Shown: positions 1 to 9,030, counted from the first letter of the stretch. The stretch is DNA of 26,209 nt from JBBRLA01 sp038231615 (GCA_038231615.1 JBBRLA010000024.1:1-26209), one strand, 5' to 3'. Program-made: numbers and translations. Notes: generated by a model from the letters alone, not told the origin.

Positions 1-7
1 GCCCGGG

Positions 8-2074
8 GTGACCCCCGATCAGCAACCCCGGGTCTCGGCGGAGAGCGTGGGGCCTCCCCTGTTCAAGGCGCCTTCGTTGGCCAGCGAAGGGATGGCCATG
101 GAGTCCCTCTCCTCCAAGCCGCAGCAGGCGCTTGAGGCGTCAGCGATCACGGCACCCGCTCCGGCCCCGGCGCATGCCGCCGCCGTTCCCCAGAAGATCA
201 CCGACCGACCTTCCGGGGCCATCCCGCAGCACATCCATTCTTCGGGCGGCCCGGCGCGCTTCCAGCAGGCGGATCTGGCACGAACCATCAAAGTGCCACC
301 GCCGCTGCCCCGGGAAGTGAGGGAGGCGAAGCCGGCCGAGTCTCCCCGGGTGCTGCTCGCTCTGCCCGGGGTGAATGACCCTTCCGCGAGGCCGGCGGTG
401 CCGGGGCCGAAGAAGACAGCCGGGGTGCCCGTCGGAATGCCCGCGCTGCCGTGGCCCGCCCCGAGCACCGAGTCCCCCCCCATGGAGGAGCTGAGCAGCC
501 CCCCAGGGGAGAAGCCGCTGCGGGCGCTTTTCCCGGAGATCGCCGAGGCCATCTTACGGGCCGATCCGGTGCCACGATCGCTGAAGCCGATGCTGGTGCG
601 GGCCGACCCCCTGGAGGCGGACCCGGCCGAACGCCGCTTCCTCAACGCGGGCGCGGAGGAGGCACTGGCCGACGAGCTGGAGGGCACGGGGTTCGGCTAC
701 CGACGGAAAGAGGGAAGACGGATGTGGCTGGTCGGCGCGGCCCTCTTGGTCGGCGCCGCGGCCTTCGGCGGGGTATACCATCTGGCGCAGCATCGGTCTG
801 TCGGGAGCGCGCAGACCCACAAGGGTCCACGTCAGGGCACCGCGGCCTACGACCAGGGGCGGCGGTTCTTCCTCCTCGACACCGACGAGGATTTCCAACG
901 GGCGCACGACCAGTTCATGAAAGCCGTCGGGGCCGACGAAAGCAGCCCCTACCCTGTCGCCGCCCTGGCTGAACTGCACGCCATCTGGGCGCGCTACCTG
1001 CGCGATGACGCCGGCACGGCAGAGCAAGCGGTGGCGCCGCGCCTGCAACAGGAGGCCCAGCACCACGTAAAGAGCGCGCGGACCTACGTCGAGCAGGCGA
1101 CCGTGCTGGGTCCGGCGACCATGGAGACCAACCGCGCCGTGGCTCTGGTGCTGCTGGAAAGCGGGGCGCCAACGGAGCAGGTCGAGGCGGCCCTGCAAAA
1201 TGCCGCCCAGACCGCGGCTCCCGATGGGGAGTTGCTCTATGTCCGGGCACTCCTCCTGCTTAGCGAGCAGCGGGAAGAGGAGGCGCGGGGTTTTCTGGCC
1301 CAGGCCCTGGCCGATCCGCCCCTGGGGCAGCCGGTCCTCTTGCGAGCGATGATGCTTCTCGGGGAGTTGGAAGCGCGGACGAGACATACCGAGGCGGCGC
1401 AGCGGCTCTTTGGCGACGTGATCAAGCACAATGTGAACCATGTGCGCGCACAGCGGGCCCTGCGTGCGCTCATAGCGGCGGCGGCGGACCTGGGATCGGC
1501 GCCACCGGAGCCGACGACTCAGGAACCGACGACCCAGGAACCGCCCGCGCCCAGGGCGGCGGCGGGTGACAAGGGCCCGGCATCCTCAGTGGAGACCCCA
1601 GGAGGTCGCGAGCCGGGGGAGACCGGGCCGCGAGACCTGCAAGGGCGCCTCGGCCAGGCACAGCGTCTGCTGGACAACGAGCGGCCCCGAGACGCGCAGC
1701 GTATTTATCAGCAGCTCCTTTTGCAGTTCGACGATTCTCCCGACGTTCATGTGGGCCTTGGCGCCTGCTCCCTGGACACCGAACATTATCAGGCGGCGGT
1801 GGAGCACTATCGGAACGCGCTCCGACGCCGCGCGGATTACCCACCGGCCCTCATCGGGCTGGCCGAGGCCTACAAGCTGCAAGGTGATTCGCGCAAGGCG
1901 CTGGAGTGGTACCGGACCTACCTGGAGAAGGACCCCGACGGCCCCCAGGCGTCCCTGGCCCACAACAACATCGCGCGGCTGGAGGCGGAACTCCCCACCC
2001 CATCGGTCCCGCCGGAGCGGTCGCCCCCAGCAAAGCCCCCTGATCTGGGATCAGCGCCGGCCCCCCCGGAGTAA
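8..2074 (+). CDS. Membrane-anchored TPR-repeat protein, probably 5'-truncated by the window edge
   Basis: The first usable start is a GTG at base 8, but the frame is open to the window edge, so the true N-terminus may lie outside. Residues 1-235 are low-complexity and rich in Pro and Ala, as expected of a cytoplasmic linker. One hydrophobic segment at about 239-262 (starting MWLVGAALLVGAAAFGG) predicts a single membrane span. After it come two helical repeat blocks: a degenerate one at about 280-475, and clear tetratricopeptide repeats at about 550-655 with the usual alternating A/G/Y/L positions. They are separated by a Pro/Glu linker containing a tandem EPTTQ. TPRs are protein-interaction scaffolds; no enzymatic domain is visible. 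In related bacteria similar C-termini follow zinc-ribbon or kinase N-terminal domains, which cannot be checked here. The gene is followed by a small zinc-ribbon gene on the same strand. Confidence 0.75.
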   Translation: MTPDQQPRVSAESVGPPLFKAPSLASEGMAMESLSSKPQQALEASAITAPAPAPAHAAAVPQKITDRPSGAIPQHIHSSGGPARFQQADLARTIKVPPPLPREVREAKPAESPRVLLALPGVNDPSARPAVPGPKKTAGVPVGMPALPWPAPSTESPPMEELSSPPGEKPLRALFPEIAEAILRADPVPRSLKPMLVRADPLEADPAERRFLNAGAEEALADELEGTGFGYRRKEGRRMWLVGAALLVGAAAFGGVYHLAQHRSVGSAQTHKGPRQGTAAYDQGRRFFLLDTDEDFQRAHDQFMKAVGADESSPYPVAALAELHAIWARYLRDDAGTAEQAVAPRLQQEAQHHVKSARTYVEQATVLGPATMETNRAVALVLLESGAPTEQVEAALQNAAQTAAPDGELLYVRALLLLSEQREEEARGFLAQALADPPLGQPVLLRAMMLLGELEARTRHTEAAQRLFGDVIKHNVNHVRAQRALRALIAAAADLGSAPPEPTTQEPTTQEPPAPRAAAGDKGPASSVETPGGREPGETGPRDLQGRLGQAQRLLDNERPRDAQRIYQQLLLQFDDSPDVHVGLGACSLDTEHYQAAVEHYRNALRRRADYPPALIGLAEAYKLQGDSRKALEWYRTYLEKDPDGPQASLAHNNIARLEAELPTPSVPPERSPPAKPPDLGSAPAPPE

Positions 2075-2091
2075 GGTTGCGAGAGGCAACC
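2075..2091 (+). other. Short hairpin directly after the TPR gene stop
   Basis: GGTTGC (2075-2080) and GCAACC (2086-2091) form a perfect 6-bp stem with a 5-nt loop immediately after the TAA stop. No T-run follows, so it is not a classical intrinsic terminator. It may be an RNA-stabilising or pausing hairpin between the TPR gene and the zinc-ribbon gene. Confidence 0.35.
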
Positions 2092-2143
2092 GGGGCCACT
2101 TCATGATAGATCTGGGGCAGGCCGGAGGAGGCCACCACAAGCC

Positions 2144-2461
2144 ATGAGCATGAACAAGCCATCAGAGGCGGAAGAGGAGTACTTCGCGCGGGAGGAATCC
2201 GCCAGGCGAGAGCGGGAAACGCTGGAGATTGCCCGGCAGACGGCGGTGGCGGAACAGGAGCGGCTGAAGCAGCTCCACTATATGAAGTGCCCCAAGTGCG
2301 GCTTCGACCTGCACCAGACCCTCTTCCGCGGGGTCACCATCGACAAGTGCTATCACTGCGGAGGAATGTGGTTCGACGAGAAAGAGCTGGACCTGCTGGC
2401 GGGCCACCGGGAGTTCAACGTCTTCCAGACCATCGTGCGGCTCTTCAAGCATTCCAGGTAG
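2144..2461 (+). CDS. Small TFIIB-type zinc-ribbon protein (zf-TFIIB family)
   Basis: This 105-residue protein has a charged, helical N-terminus (about 8-45, rich in Glu and Arg, possibly a coiled coil). It ends in a four-cysteine zinc ribbon with knuckles MKCPKCG (C49, C52) and DKCYHCGGMWFDEKEL (C69, C72). The CxxCGGxWxDxxEL signature is diagnostic of the zf-TFIIB family. Such small bacterial proteins bind zinc; their function is mostly unknown. A GGAGGA lies about 14 nt before the ATG at 2144 and about 20 nt before a second ATG at 2150. The gene is 69 bp downstream of the TPR gene on the same strand and converges with the membrane protein at 2479. Confidence 0.8.
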   Translation: MSMNKPSEAEEEYFAREESARRERETLEIARQTAVAEQERLKQLHYMKCPKCGFDLHQTLFRGVTIDKCYHCGGMWFDEKELDLLAGHREFNVFQTIVRLFKHSR

Positions 2462-2478
2462 CGCACGTGCTTCCTGGT

Positions 2479-3084
2479 TCAGGCCCGCCACAAGCCTAGC
2501 AGGAAGAACCCGAACCCGAGGGCGCCGAGCAAAGAAAACAGCGCCATTCTTCGTCGGACCCATTGCCCCGCGACATCTCGACCCTGAAGGATCATCATCA
2601 CGGCGGCGCCGATGAACATCCCCGCGCCCAGAAGGATGACCAGGCTGGTAAGAGGTCCTGGCGCCTCGGCGGGGGATGCGGGCCAGCCTGGAGGAACAAC
2701 CGCAAGGCGCGCTTCGATCTCGGCCAGCAGATCGGCGTGCGGGGTGTAAAAGCTCCGGGTCGACAGGATCGCGCTGCGGGCCTCTTGCAGGCAGCGACGG
2801 GCGCGTTCCTTCTCGCCGCGCCCCATGGCCTCCTCCGCCAGGCGAAGGAGACCCTTGAGTGCCTGGTCCGCGTAGGGGTTGCCCGGCGTGTACATCCTGG
2901 CCGACCGCCCGAAGTCGCGCATGGAGCGGTCGATCTCGCCTGCCGCCCGCGCCTCCTTTGCAGACCGCAGCAGGCCACGGGACGAGAACACCACCCGCAC
3001 GGTGACGATGCCCAGGCAGAGCAGGAGGAACGCGGACCAAAATAGAAGCCTTTTTGCCATGGGGAACGATCCGCGGGCCGCCAC
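2479..3084 (-). CDS. Small membrane protein with TPR-like middle, last gene of the ABC exporter cluster
   Basis: About 201 aa from a GTG at 3084, or 193 aa from the ATG at 3060 (MAKRLLFWSAFLLL); neither start has a good Shine-Dalgarno. It has an N-terminal hydrophobic segment (about 12-30) and a helical middle of roughly 90 residues resembling TPR-type helical hairpins. Two hydrophobic segments follow near the C-terminus (LTSLVILLGAGMFIGAAVMM and LFSLLGALGFGFFLLGL). The predicted topology is three membrane spans with a soluble helical domain. It begins 7 bp after the ABC permease stop (if GTG) and is probably co-transcribed with it, suggesting an accessory role in the exporter. I do not recognise a named family. 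Confidence 0.65.
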   Translation of the reverse strand: MAARGSFPMAKRLLFWSAFLLLCLGIVTVRVVFSSRGLLRSAKEARAAGEIDRSMRDFGRSARMYTPGNPYADQALKGLLRLAEEAMGRGEKERARRCLQEARSAILSTRSFYTPHADLLAEIEARLAVVPPGWPASPAEAPGPLTSLVILLGAGMFIGAAVMMILQGRDVAGQWVRRRMALFSLLGALGFGFFLLGLWRA

Positions 3085-3091
3085 GGGATGC

Positions 3092-3880
3092 TCAGATGAA
3101 GTCCCGCCGTGAAAAGATCAGGATAGACAGCAGAAGCGCGCAGGCGGCGTAGCCCGTGCCATACCCGCCGGCCAGCGCCACGTAGGACCAGTCCACATAG
3201 TCCCCCTGGTGTACCGAGATCCAGCGGTTGTTGAGCATCGACCCCGAGATGTAGAACATGTGCAGATCGGGCAGGACGTGCATCAGGCCCTGGGCCACCG
3301 CCTGCGCCGGTTCCGGGAGCCGCTTGATGACCTGCCGCAGCGACTCGGACGACATGCCGATGACGCAGATGACCAGGGTGAAGAGCCCGGAAAGAAACGG
3401 CGACGAGAACGACGAGAAGAGCACGGCCACCGCCGTCACCACCATCAGCTCGATGAAGAGCATGGTGATGGCCCGGATCAACGTGCCCTCCACCGGGGCG
3501 TCCTGCACCACCAGCACCAGGAGCAGCATCGCCGCCATGATGAGCACCATCAGCGCCAGCGTGGCCAGGATGCCGAAGTACTTGCCAATGATGAATTCGT
3601 AGCGGTGCAGGGGCTTGGGGATCAGGGCATAGATGGTCTTGCGGTCGATCTCCTTGTGGACCAGGTTCACGCCGATGAAGATCGCGATGAGGATGCCGAA
3701 AAGCTCAATGCCGGCCAAGCCGACGTCGCGCGTGACCCGGGCCTGCTCGGTCAGGGAAAGCTGGCCCAGCGGCAGCGCGAAGAGAATGACCCCGATGCCA
3801 AAGACCAAAAGGGCATACAGGATCTTGTTGCGCACGGCCTCCCGGAAGGTGTTCTGAGCGATGGCGAAGACCCGATTCAT
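3092..3880 (-). CDS. ABC-2 type transporter permease
   Basis: This 262-residue protein has six hydrophobic segments, at about residues 20-40, 58-75, 105-127, 140-160, 163-180 and 240-257. Its N-terminus (MNRVFAIAQNTFREAVRNK) has the amphipathic opening common to ABC-2/NosY-like permeases. VHKEIDRKTIYALIPKPLHRYEF matches the cytoplasmic loop preceding the second hairpin in that family. The start ATG overlaps the ATPase stop by 4 bp (ATGA), and AAGGAG lies about 9 nt upstream, so translation of the two is likely coupled. It would form the membrane channel, presumably as a dimer, of an exporter powered by the ATPase at 3877-4800. The substrate cannot be read from the sequence. Confidence 0.88.
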   Translation of the reverse strand: MNRVFAIAQNTFREAVRNKILYALLVFGIGVILFALPLGQLSLTEQARVTRDVGLAGIELFGILIAIFIGVNLVHKEIDRKTIYALIPKPLHRYEFIIGKYFGILATLALMVLIMAAMLLLVLVVQDAPVEGTLIRAITMLFIELMVVTAVAVLFSSFSSPFLSGLFTLVICVIGMSSESLRQVIKRLPEPAQAVAQGLMHVLPDLHMFYISGSMLNNRWISVHQGDYVDWSYVALAGGYGTGYAACALLLSILIFSRRDFI

Positions 3881-4800
3881 GGCCGCATCTCCTTGCGGTG
3901 TTGTGCCCCCATCCCGGGGTCGCCCGACTCCACCTCGCGGACAAAGAGATCCTCCAGGGACTCGCGGCGCGGCGTCACCGAGATGATCGACTGACGCTCC
4001 GATAGCGAGCCTTGCAGGAACGTTCCAACGTCCTCCTCCGGCCCCAGCCGGACCTCCCGCCGCGACCCGCCCTGCGCAAGGACCACCTCGGTGTGCAGCA
4101 GCTTGGGGTTGAGGAGCTGATCGAGCGGTCCCACGTCCCGCAGACGGCCGCCGACAACGATCGCCACCCGGTCGCAGATGAGTTCGACATCGGAGAGGAT
4201 GTGCGTGGAGAAAAACACCGTCTTGCCATCCTGCTTGAGCTGCACGATGAGATCGCGGATCTCCTTCCTGCCGATCGGGTCCAGGCCGGACATCGGTTCA
4301 TCGAGGATGACCAGTTCGGGGTCGTTGATCAGCGCCTGTGCCAAGCCCACGCGCTGGAGCATGCCCTTGCTGTACTTGCGCAACGCCATGCTGCCTGCGC
4401 GCTGAAGCCCGACCTTCTCCAGCAGGACATCGATGCGCCGCCGCCGCTCCTGGCGGGAGAGGCCGAAGAGTTGGCCGATGAGGTCGAGGAGTTCGCGGCC
4501 AGTCAGGTAATCATAGAAGTACGGGTTTTCTGGCAGGAAGCCGATCCGGCGCTTGGCCTCGTTGTCCGGGATCTTCTTTCCGAGCAGTTCTGCGTGGCCG
4601 GACGAAGGAAATATCAACCCCATCAGCATCTTGATGGTGGTCGTCTTTCCGGCGCCGTTCGGTCCGATGAACCCGAAGATCTCATTCTTCTCGACCGACA
4701 GGCTGATCGATTCGACGGCACGGATCTTTTTGCGGACCAGTCCTTTTTCCCAGATGACAAAGGTCTTGGCCAAATCGCGTGTCTGGAGCACGGCGCTCAT
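3877..4800 (-). CDS. ABC transporter ATP-binding protein
   Basis: This 307-aa ABC ATPase has all catalytic motifs: Walker A GPNGAGKTT (about 46-54), signature YSKGMLQ (143-149), Walker B LVILDEP (163-169) and the switch His in FFSTH (H200). The C-terminal ~90 residues form the extra domain usual for ATPases paired with ABC-2 permeases. The start at 4800 is chosen because GGGAGGAA sits about 6 nt upstream. An in-frame extension to 4926 would run back into the aminotransferase gene and adds no conserved residues. It couples to the permease (4-bp overlap) and lies 53 bp downstream of the aminotransferase. Export of an envelope component made by the upstream sugar genes is possible but not shown. 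Confidence 0.92.
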   Translation of the reverse strand: MSAVLQTRDLAKTFVIWEKGLVRKKIRAVESISLSVEKNEIFGFIGPNGAGKTTTIKMLMGLIFPSSGHAELLGKKIPDNEAKRRIGFLPENPYFYDYLTGRELLDLIGQLFGLSRQERRRRIDVLLEKVGLQRAGSMALRKYSKGMLQRVGLAQALINDPELVILDEPMSGLDPIGRKEIRDLIVQLKQDGKTVFFSTHILSDVELICDRVAIVVGGRLRDVGPLDQLLNPKLLHTEVVLAQGGSRREVRLGPEEDVGTFLQGSLSERQSIISVTPRRESLEDLFVREVESGDPGMGAQHRKEMRP

Positions 4801-4853
4801 ACTGATTCCTCCCGGGATGAGTAGAATGCCAATGGGAAATGGCGAACGCCTGG

Positions 4854-6037
4854 CTAACGTGAAGTCTGGTGTGCATCGATGGACCGCGGCGCCTCGCGAT
4901 CGAGCTGCGTCAGCAGCGCGTCGCACACCTGATCGACCTGCGACAGCGTCATCTGCACATGCAGGGGCAACGCCAGCGCCCGCGCATGCAGCATCTCGGC
5001 CACGGGCAAACCGACCTCGCCGTCATGTTCCTTCTGCGAGGCGCCATCGCCATCGCTACCACTATAAATCAATGCGTCCCGGAAGGCCGCCAGCCGGTGC
5101 AGTCCATAGGAGGCGATCTGGGTCTCGATGCCTCCCTCTCGCAGCACCCGACGCAGCGCCTGCCGATCGGTCCCCTCGGGAAGCACCACTGCGACTGTCT
5201 GCCACACCCGTCCCGGGGCATCCGCCTGCATCGGCAGCCGGGGCAGCAACCGCTCCCGGTAGCGCATCGCCCGCTCCCGGTGGGCCTCGATCAGGAACGG
5301 GAGCCGCCGAAGCTGCACCCTGCCGATCGCCGCCGCGAACTCGGAAAGCCGGTAGTTGAGGCCGGGAGCGGACAGTTCCATCACCTCCTGCTCGGGACGG
5401 GCGCGCAGCCCGTGGGCCCGCAGGGCGCGGATCTCCTCGATCAGCGCGCCGTCGTCGCTCAGGACGGCGCCCCCTTCCCCGGTGGTGAGGATCTTTCGGG
5501 GGTGGAAGGACAGGCAGGCGCATCGGCCCGCCATGGCCGCCTTGGCACCCACGGCGCAGGCGGCGTCCGAGATGACCACCCCGTGCCCATCGTCCGGGGG
5601 CAGCGGCGCCGGATAGCCGAACTGGTGCACCACCATCGCCGCGCCGCCCTTTTCGCTGACCCAGCGACGGACCCGGTCTTCCCTGGCGCAGAACGTCTGC
5701 GCATCGACATCCACCAGGCACACCGGAACCCCAACAAAACGCGCCACGTTCGCGGTCGCCGGGAACGTGAATGCCGGCACCAGGAGGGGCCCCCGCTCCG
5801 CCTCCGCGCCCTTCGGGAACAATGCCGCAAGGGCCAGATGCAAGGCCGCTGTCCCCGAGCTTAGCACGGCCGCGTGCCGTTTTCCACTGGCGGCGGCCAG
5901 CTCTTCCTCGAAGGCCCGCCCCTCGGGGCCGGCGACCAGCCAGCCCGAGCGCAGCACCCGCTCGGCGGCCTTCACCTCTTCGTCCGTGATGCTCGGCTTG
6001 CCGAGTTGAATCAGGTCTTTTGCGCGCGCGTCCGGCA

Positions 6038-6038
<1 letters not shown>
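4854..6038 (-). CDS. DegT/DnrJ/EryC1/StrS-family PLP-dependent sugar aminotransferase
   Basis: This 394-aa protein has the family architecture throughout: GKPSITDEEV and SGWLVAGPEGRAFEEE at the N-terminus, SSGTAALHLAL binding cofactor phosphate (about 61-70), and SDAA with D158 at the PLP-ring Asp position. The catalytic Lys is K182 in LSFHPRKILTTGEGG, followed by GLNYRLSEFAAAIG. Family members transfer an amino group to a keto-sugar nucleotide, giving amino sugars for surface polysaccharide or secondary metabolites. The start overlaps the epimerase stop by one base (TGATG), implying translational coupling. The last ~10 codons contain one copy of a short dispersed DNA repeat (4877-4904), encoding DREAPRS. 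Confidence 0.92.
4877..4904. repeat. Dispersed palindrome-rich repeat, copy 1 (inside aminotransferase)
   Basis: The core is TGGACCGCGGCGCCTCGCGA followed by TCGAG. It chains small palindromes (CCGCGG, GGCGCC, TCGCGA, CGATCG) and lies in the last codons of the aminotransferase gene. Confidence 0.7.
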
Positions 6039-7042
<1,004 letters not shown>

Positions 7043-7137
7043 GGTAGCTGAGCGTGAGAAGAATCTCAAGGCATCGCGGTGATTTCCCGGGCCCAAGAGG
7101 CCGCCCCATCATAGCACCTGCCTGCCGGGCGAAGGGT

Positions 7138-7572
7138 TTAGAGAGTCAAATGTTGCCAGCGCAGCCCGTGGCCCGCGAAGGTGGCAAAGTCCGCGTCGCG
7201 GGTCACAAAGGTGCATCCATGCTCGATCGCGAGCGCGGCGTGTTGCGCGTCGGCGACGGACTTTCCGCTCACATGGCTGGCCCGACATAGAGTTGTAAAG
7301 AGTCCCAGATGGCGGGGCCCCGGCGAAAGCACCCGGCAGCCGGGGTGGTCCGCAAGGGCCTCCATGCTGGCCAGCGCCAGGCCCAGTGGGGTCGGGACCT
7401 TGTAGATCTTGGGATGGGTCACGATGCGGACGAAGCCGACCACCACCAGAACAGAGAGCCCGAAGGGCTCGGGGCTGTTCACCAGATCTTCGACAAAGCG
7501 GTGGTAGAAAGTGTGAACGGCCTCGTCCTCGCGGTGGGCGTACAAGAGCACATTCACGTCGGGCATTTGCAT
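7138..7572 (-). CDS. vapC: PIN-domain ribonuclease toxin, VapC family
   Basis: This 144-aa PIN domain has acidic metal ligands at D5 (PDVNVLLYA), D108 (SVADAQHAALA) and D126/D128 (FVTRDADF). The segment GFVRIVTHPKIY places it in the VapC subgroup of the Mycobacterium-expanded type; the position often occupied by Glu before this motif is hydrophobic here. VapC toxins cleave specific RNAs, often tRNA, and are neutralised by the upstream antitoxin. The ATG at 7572 begins 3 bp after the VapB stop; a second in-frame ATG is two codons later. The module appears intact. Confidence 0.88.
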   Translation of the reverse strand: MQMPDVNVLLYAHREDEAVHTFYHRFVEDLVNSPEPFGLSVLVVVGFVRIVTHPKIYKVPTPLGLALASMEALADHPGCRVLSPGPRHLGLFTTLCRASHVSGKSVADAQHAALAIEHGCTFVTRDADFATFAGHGLRWQHLTL

Positions 7573-7575
7573 CGT

Positions 7576-7821
7576 TCAGCGTCCCGCCAATGCCTGATCA
7601 TCCTCTTCGAGGATGCGCGCGAAGTCGGAAGGTTCGTGCTGCTCCTTACCGCCGCCACCGAAGATCACCATGCGGAAAGGAGCGGGCGGCGGCGTTGCCG
7701 GGACATGCAGGGCCTGACGCAACGCGTTGTTGATGATGTCGCTCAGGGTCTGTCCTGTCTGTGCGGCCTTCTGCCGGACCTGCTGAAAGAGCTGGTCATC
7801 CAAGATGATGGTAGTACGCAT
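7576..7821 (-). CDS. vapB: Ribbon-helix-helix antitoxin, VapB-like
   Basis: From the ATG at 7821 this is 81 aa. It opens with a classic ribbon-helix-helix fold (MRTTIILDDQLFQQVRQKAA, then TGQTLSDIINNALRQAL). The acidic/Pro-rich tail would wrap the toxin. An ATG at 7833 would add four residues (MRIF); no clear Shine-Dalgarno supports either. VapB antitoxins bind their own promoter as dimers; the divergent intergenic region upstream (7822-7958) holds inverted repeats that could be the operator. It sits 3 bp before vapC. Confidence 0.85.
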   Translation of the reverse strand: MRTTIILDDQLFQQVRQKAAQTGQTLSDIINNALRQALHVPATPPPAPFRMVIFGGGGKEQHEPSDFARILEEDDQALAGR

Positions 7822-7874
7822 AAAGATGCGCATACAGATGCTAGACTTAACCGGCAAGCAGTATCAGGTGGTGG

Positions 7875-7895
7875 GCAAGGTATATTTGACCTTGC
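7875..7895. promoter_or_regulatory. Inverted repeat, candidate antitoxin operator
   Basis: GCAAGGT and ACCTTGC are perfect 7-bp arms separated by 7 bp (ATATTTG). They lie in the gap between divergent vapB and the phd-like gene. Position and symmetry suit an autoregulatory antitoxin binding site; which antitoxin binds is unknown. Confidence 0.45.
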
Positions 7896-7907
7896 GCCTC
7901 CGTCTCT

Positions 7908-7938
7908 CTGGTCGTAATTTGAACCAGGTAAGCGACCA
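7908..7938. promoter_or_regulatory. Second inverted repeat upstream of the phd-like gene
   Basis: CTGGT (7908-7912) pairs with ACCAG (7923-7927), and TGGTCG (7909-7914) can alternatively pair with CGACCA (7933-7938). The set ends 20 bp before the phd ATG, a plausible operator position for Phd/YefM autoregulation. This is an inference from symmetry only. Confidence 0.35.
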
Positions 7939-7958
7939 ACAGCAGGGAGCGCAATCCC

Positions 7959-8261
7959 ATGTCTCGCAAGATCAACGTGGCTGAAGACATCATTCCCATC
8001 GCCAAGTTCAAGACCCACGCCTCGCAAATGATCCGCAGGATGCATGAGACACGCCGCCCGCTGGTCATCACGCAGAACGGCGAGGCCACCGCCGTGGTGC
8101 TCACTCCTGATGAATTCGAGGATCTGGGCTACAAGGAGTTTGTCCGGGCCAAGATCCAGGCCGGCATCGACAGCGAGAAGACCGGTCCCTGCATGACCAC
8201 CGAAGAGATGCGCGCGCATCTCCGGAGCCGCCGTCAGCAGCGCAAGGACGATGCGGGTTGA
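7959..8261 (+). CDS. Phd/YefM-type antitoxin
   Basis: This 100-aa protein has the Phd/YefM core: an N-terminal beta-helix segment (IIPIAKFKTHASQMIRRMHETRRPLVITQNGEATAVVLTPDEFEDL). The motif PLVITQNGEATAVVL is the most diagnostic part. A charged C-terminal tail (about 70-100) would contact the toxin. GGGAG lies about 8 nt upstream of the ATG. Its stop overlaps the start of a ParE/RelE-like toxin frame at 8251, the normal antitoxin-toxin arrangement, but that toxin is destroyed after about ten codons. It may therefore be an orphan antitoxin. Confidence 0.85.
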   Translation: MSRKINVAEDIIPIAKFKTHASQMIRRMHETRRPLVITQNGEATAVVLTPDEFEDLGYKEFVRAKIQAGIDSEKTGPCMTTEEMRAHLRSRRQQRKDDAG

Positions 8262-8290
8262 GTGGTCGCCCCAGGCCACCCTGACTCTGG
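8251..8290 (+). pseudogene. 5' stub of a ParE/RelE-like toxin gene
   Basis: An ATG at 8251 overlaps the antitoxin stop and encodes MRVEWSPQA, the typical opening of ParE/RelE-family toxins (MxVxWSPxA). After roughly ten codons the frame continues with sequence lacking the expected helical hairpin and beta-sheet pattern. No other frame restores it within the next few hundred bases. The simplest reading is a toxin gene cut by an insertion or deletion near 8280. Very short evidence. Confidence 0.4.
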
Positions 8291-8499
8291 GGCGTCGTCG
8301 CATTTTGACCATCAGCAGTCGGAAGATCGTTGGTTTTGGCGTCAACTTGAGGGACCTTAGCGAAGCGGATTCGCTGCGAGTTCAGTATGAGGGTCTCGGC
8401 AGCAGACAACGGCTGGGCTGTGGATCCTTTATTCCGCTCTTGGGCACATAGATACGCAGCAAGTTTGTTACCCGATCAAGGATTAGACTGAGCCTCCCC
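8291..8499. other. Gene-free stretch with no recognisable content
   Basis: I see no convincing coding frame, repeat or RNA here on either strand. It lies between a truncated toxin stub and a transposase remnant and is probably decayed mobile-element or toxin DNA. Confidence 0.4.
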
Positions 8500-8600
8500 A
8501 TTGCCATTCTCTTCCTCGTCGAGGCCATAGCAAAGCGCAACCATACCGGCACGGTCAGCACGCACTGGCGGTAGGGCACATCGGGCAGGACCGCGCCCTG
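8500..8600 (-). pseudogene. IS91-like transposase internal fragment
   Basis: Read on the - strand this encodes VLPDVPYRQCVLTVPVWLRF (8591 to about 8531). This closely resembles the conserved VLPxVPxRQWVLTxPxxLRY segment of IS91/IS801-family rolling-circle (Y2) transposases. The continuation YGLDEEENG is in a neighbouring frame, so at least one frameshift is present. No complete catalytic region or IS ends are visible. It is fused at about 8600 to a WD40 remnant. Confidence 0.55.
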
Positions 8601-8990
8601 CAAGTGCGGTAAAGTCCTCGCTCACCGTGGCGATCTTTTGGCCTTCGGGGGAGTACTTGCTCGCGTTGACCGCCCCTTATGCCCCTCAAGTGTCCGCACC
8701 AGAACTCCAGTGTCAGCCTGCCAGATTCGCGTCGTCCCATCATAGCTGCTCGTGACGATCAAATTGCCGTCTGCAGAGAAGTACGACTCCATCAGTGTAT
8801 TCTTATGGCATGTTCAGATCGCGCCGCCCGCCACACCGCTGCGCTGCGGTCAAGGGAGCGACGCTTGTGCGGACTCTGTCCGCGGCCAAGAAGCAGCTCC
8901 TGGACGTCTCCCGCTCCTCCTTTATTGGCACTGTCCGTCTGCGCGTCGAGGTGGAGAACCTCACTGTGACCATCTGCCCGGTATCTTAGA
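8600..8990 (-). pseudogene. Decayed WD40-repeat protein fragment
   Basis: On the - strand the segment around 8815-8675 reads HKNTLMESYFSADGN followed by LIVTSSYDGTTRIWQADTG and LVRTLEGHKG. This is one full WD40 blade with its structural GH and SxDGTxRIW motifs. One base out of phase near 8672 it continues AVNASKYSPEGQKIATVSED, the next blade. Upstream (8990-8820) a weaker SLDRSAAVWRA is in another frame. Multiple frameshifts make this a pseudogene, interrupted near 8600 by the IS91-like fragment. WD40 propellers are protein-interaction platforms. Confidence 0.6.
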
Positions 8991-9030
8991 GCGGAGACCG
9001 GAGCGCACCGCTGCCCAGTCCCAAGGCACT

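Noticed and set aside
1508..1543. Tandem DNA repeat in the TPR gene
   Set aside because: It is an in-frame duplication of EPTTQ within a Pro/Glu linker, an ordinary feature of flexible linkers.
4801..4926. N-terminally extended ABC ATPase starting at 4926
   Set aside because: The extension overlaps the aminotransferase coding sequence by about 70 bp, adds no family residues and bypasses the strong GGGAGGAA site before the ATG at 4800.
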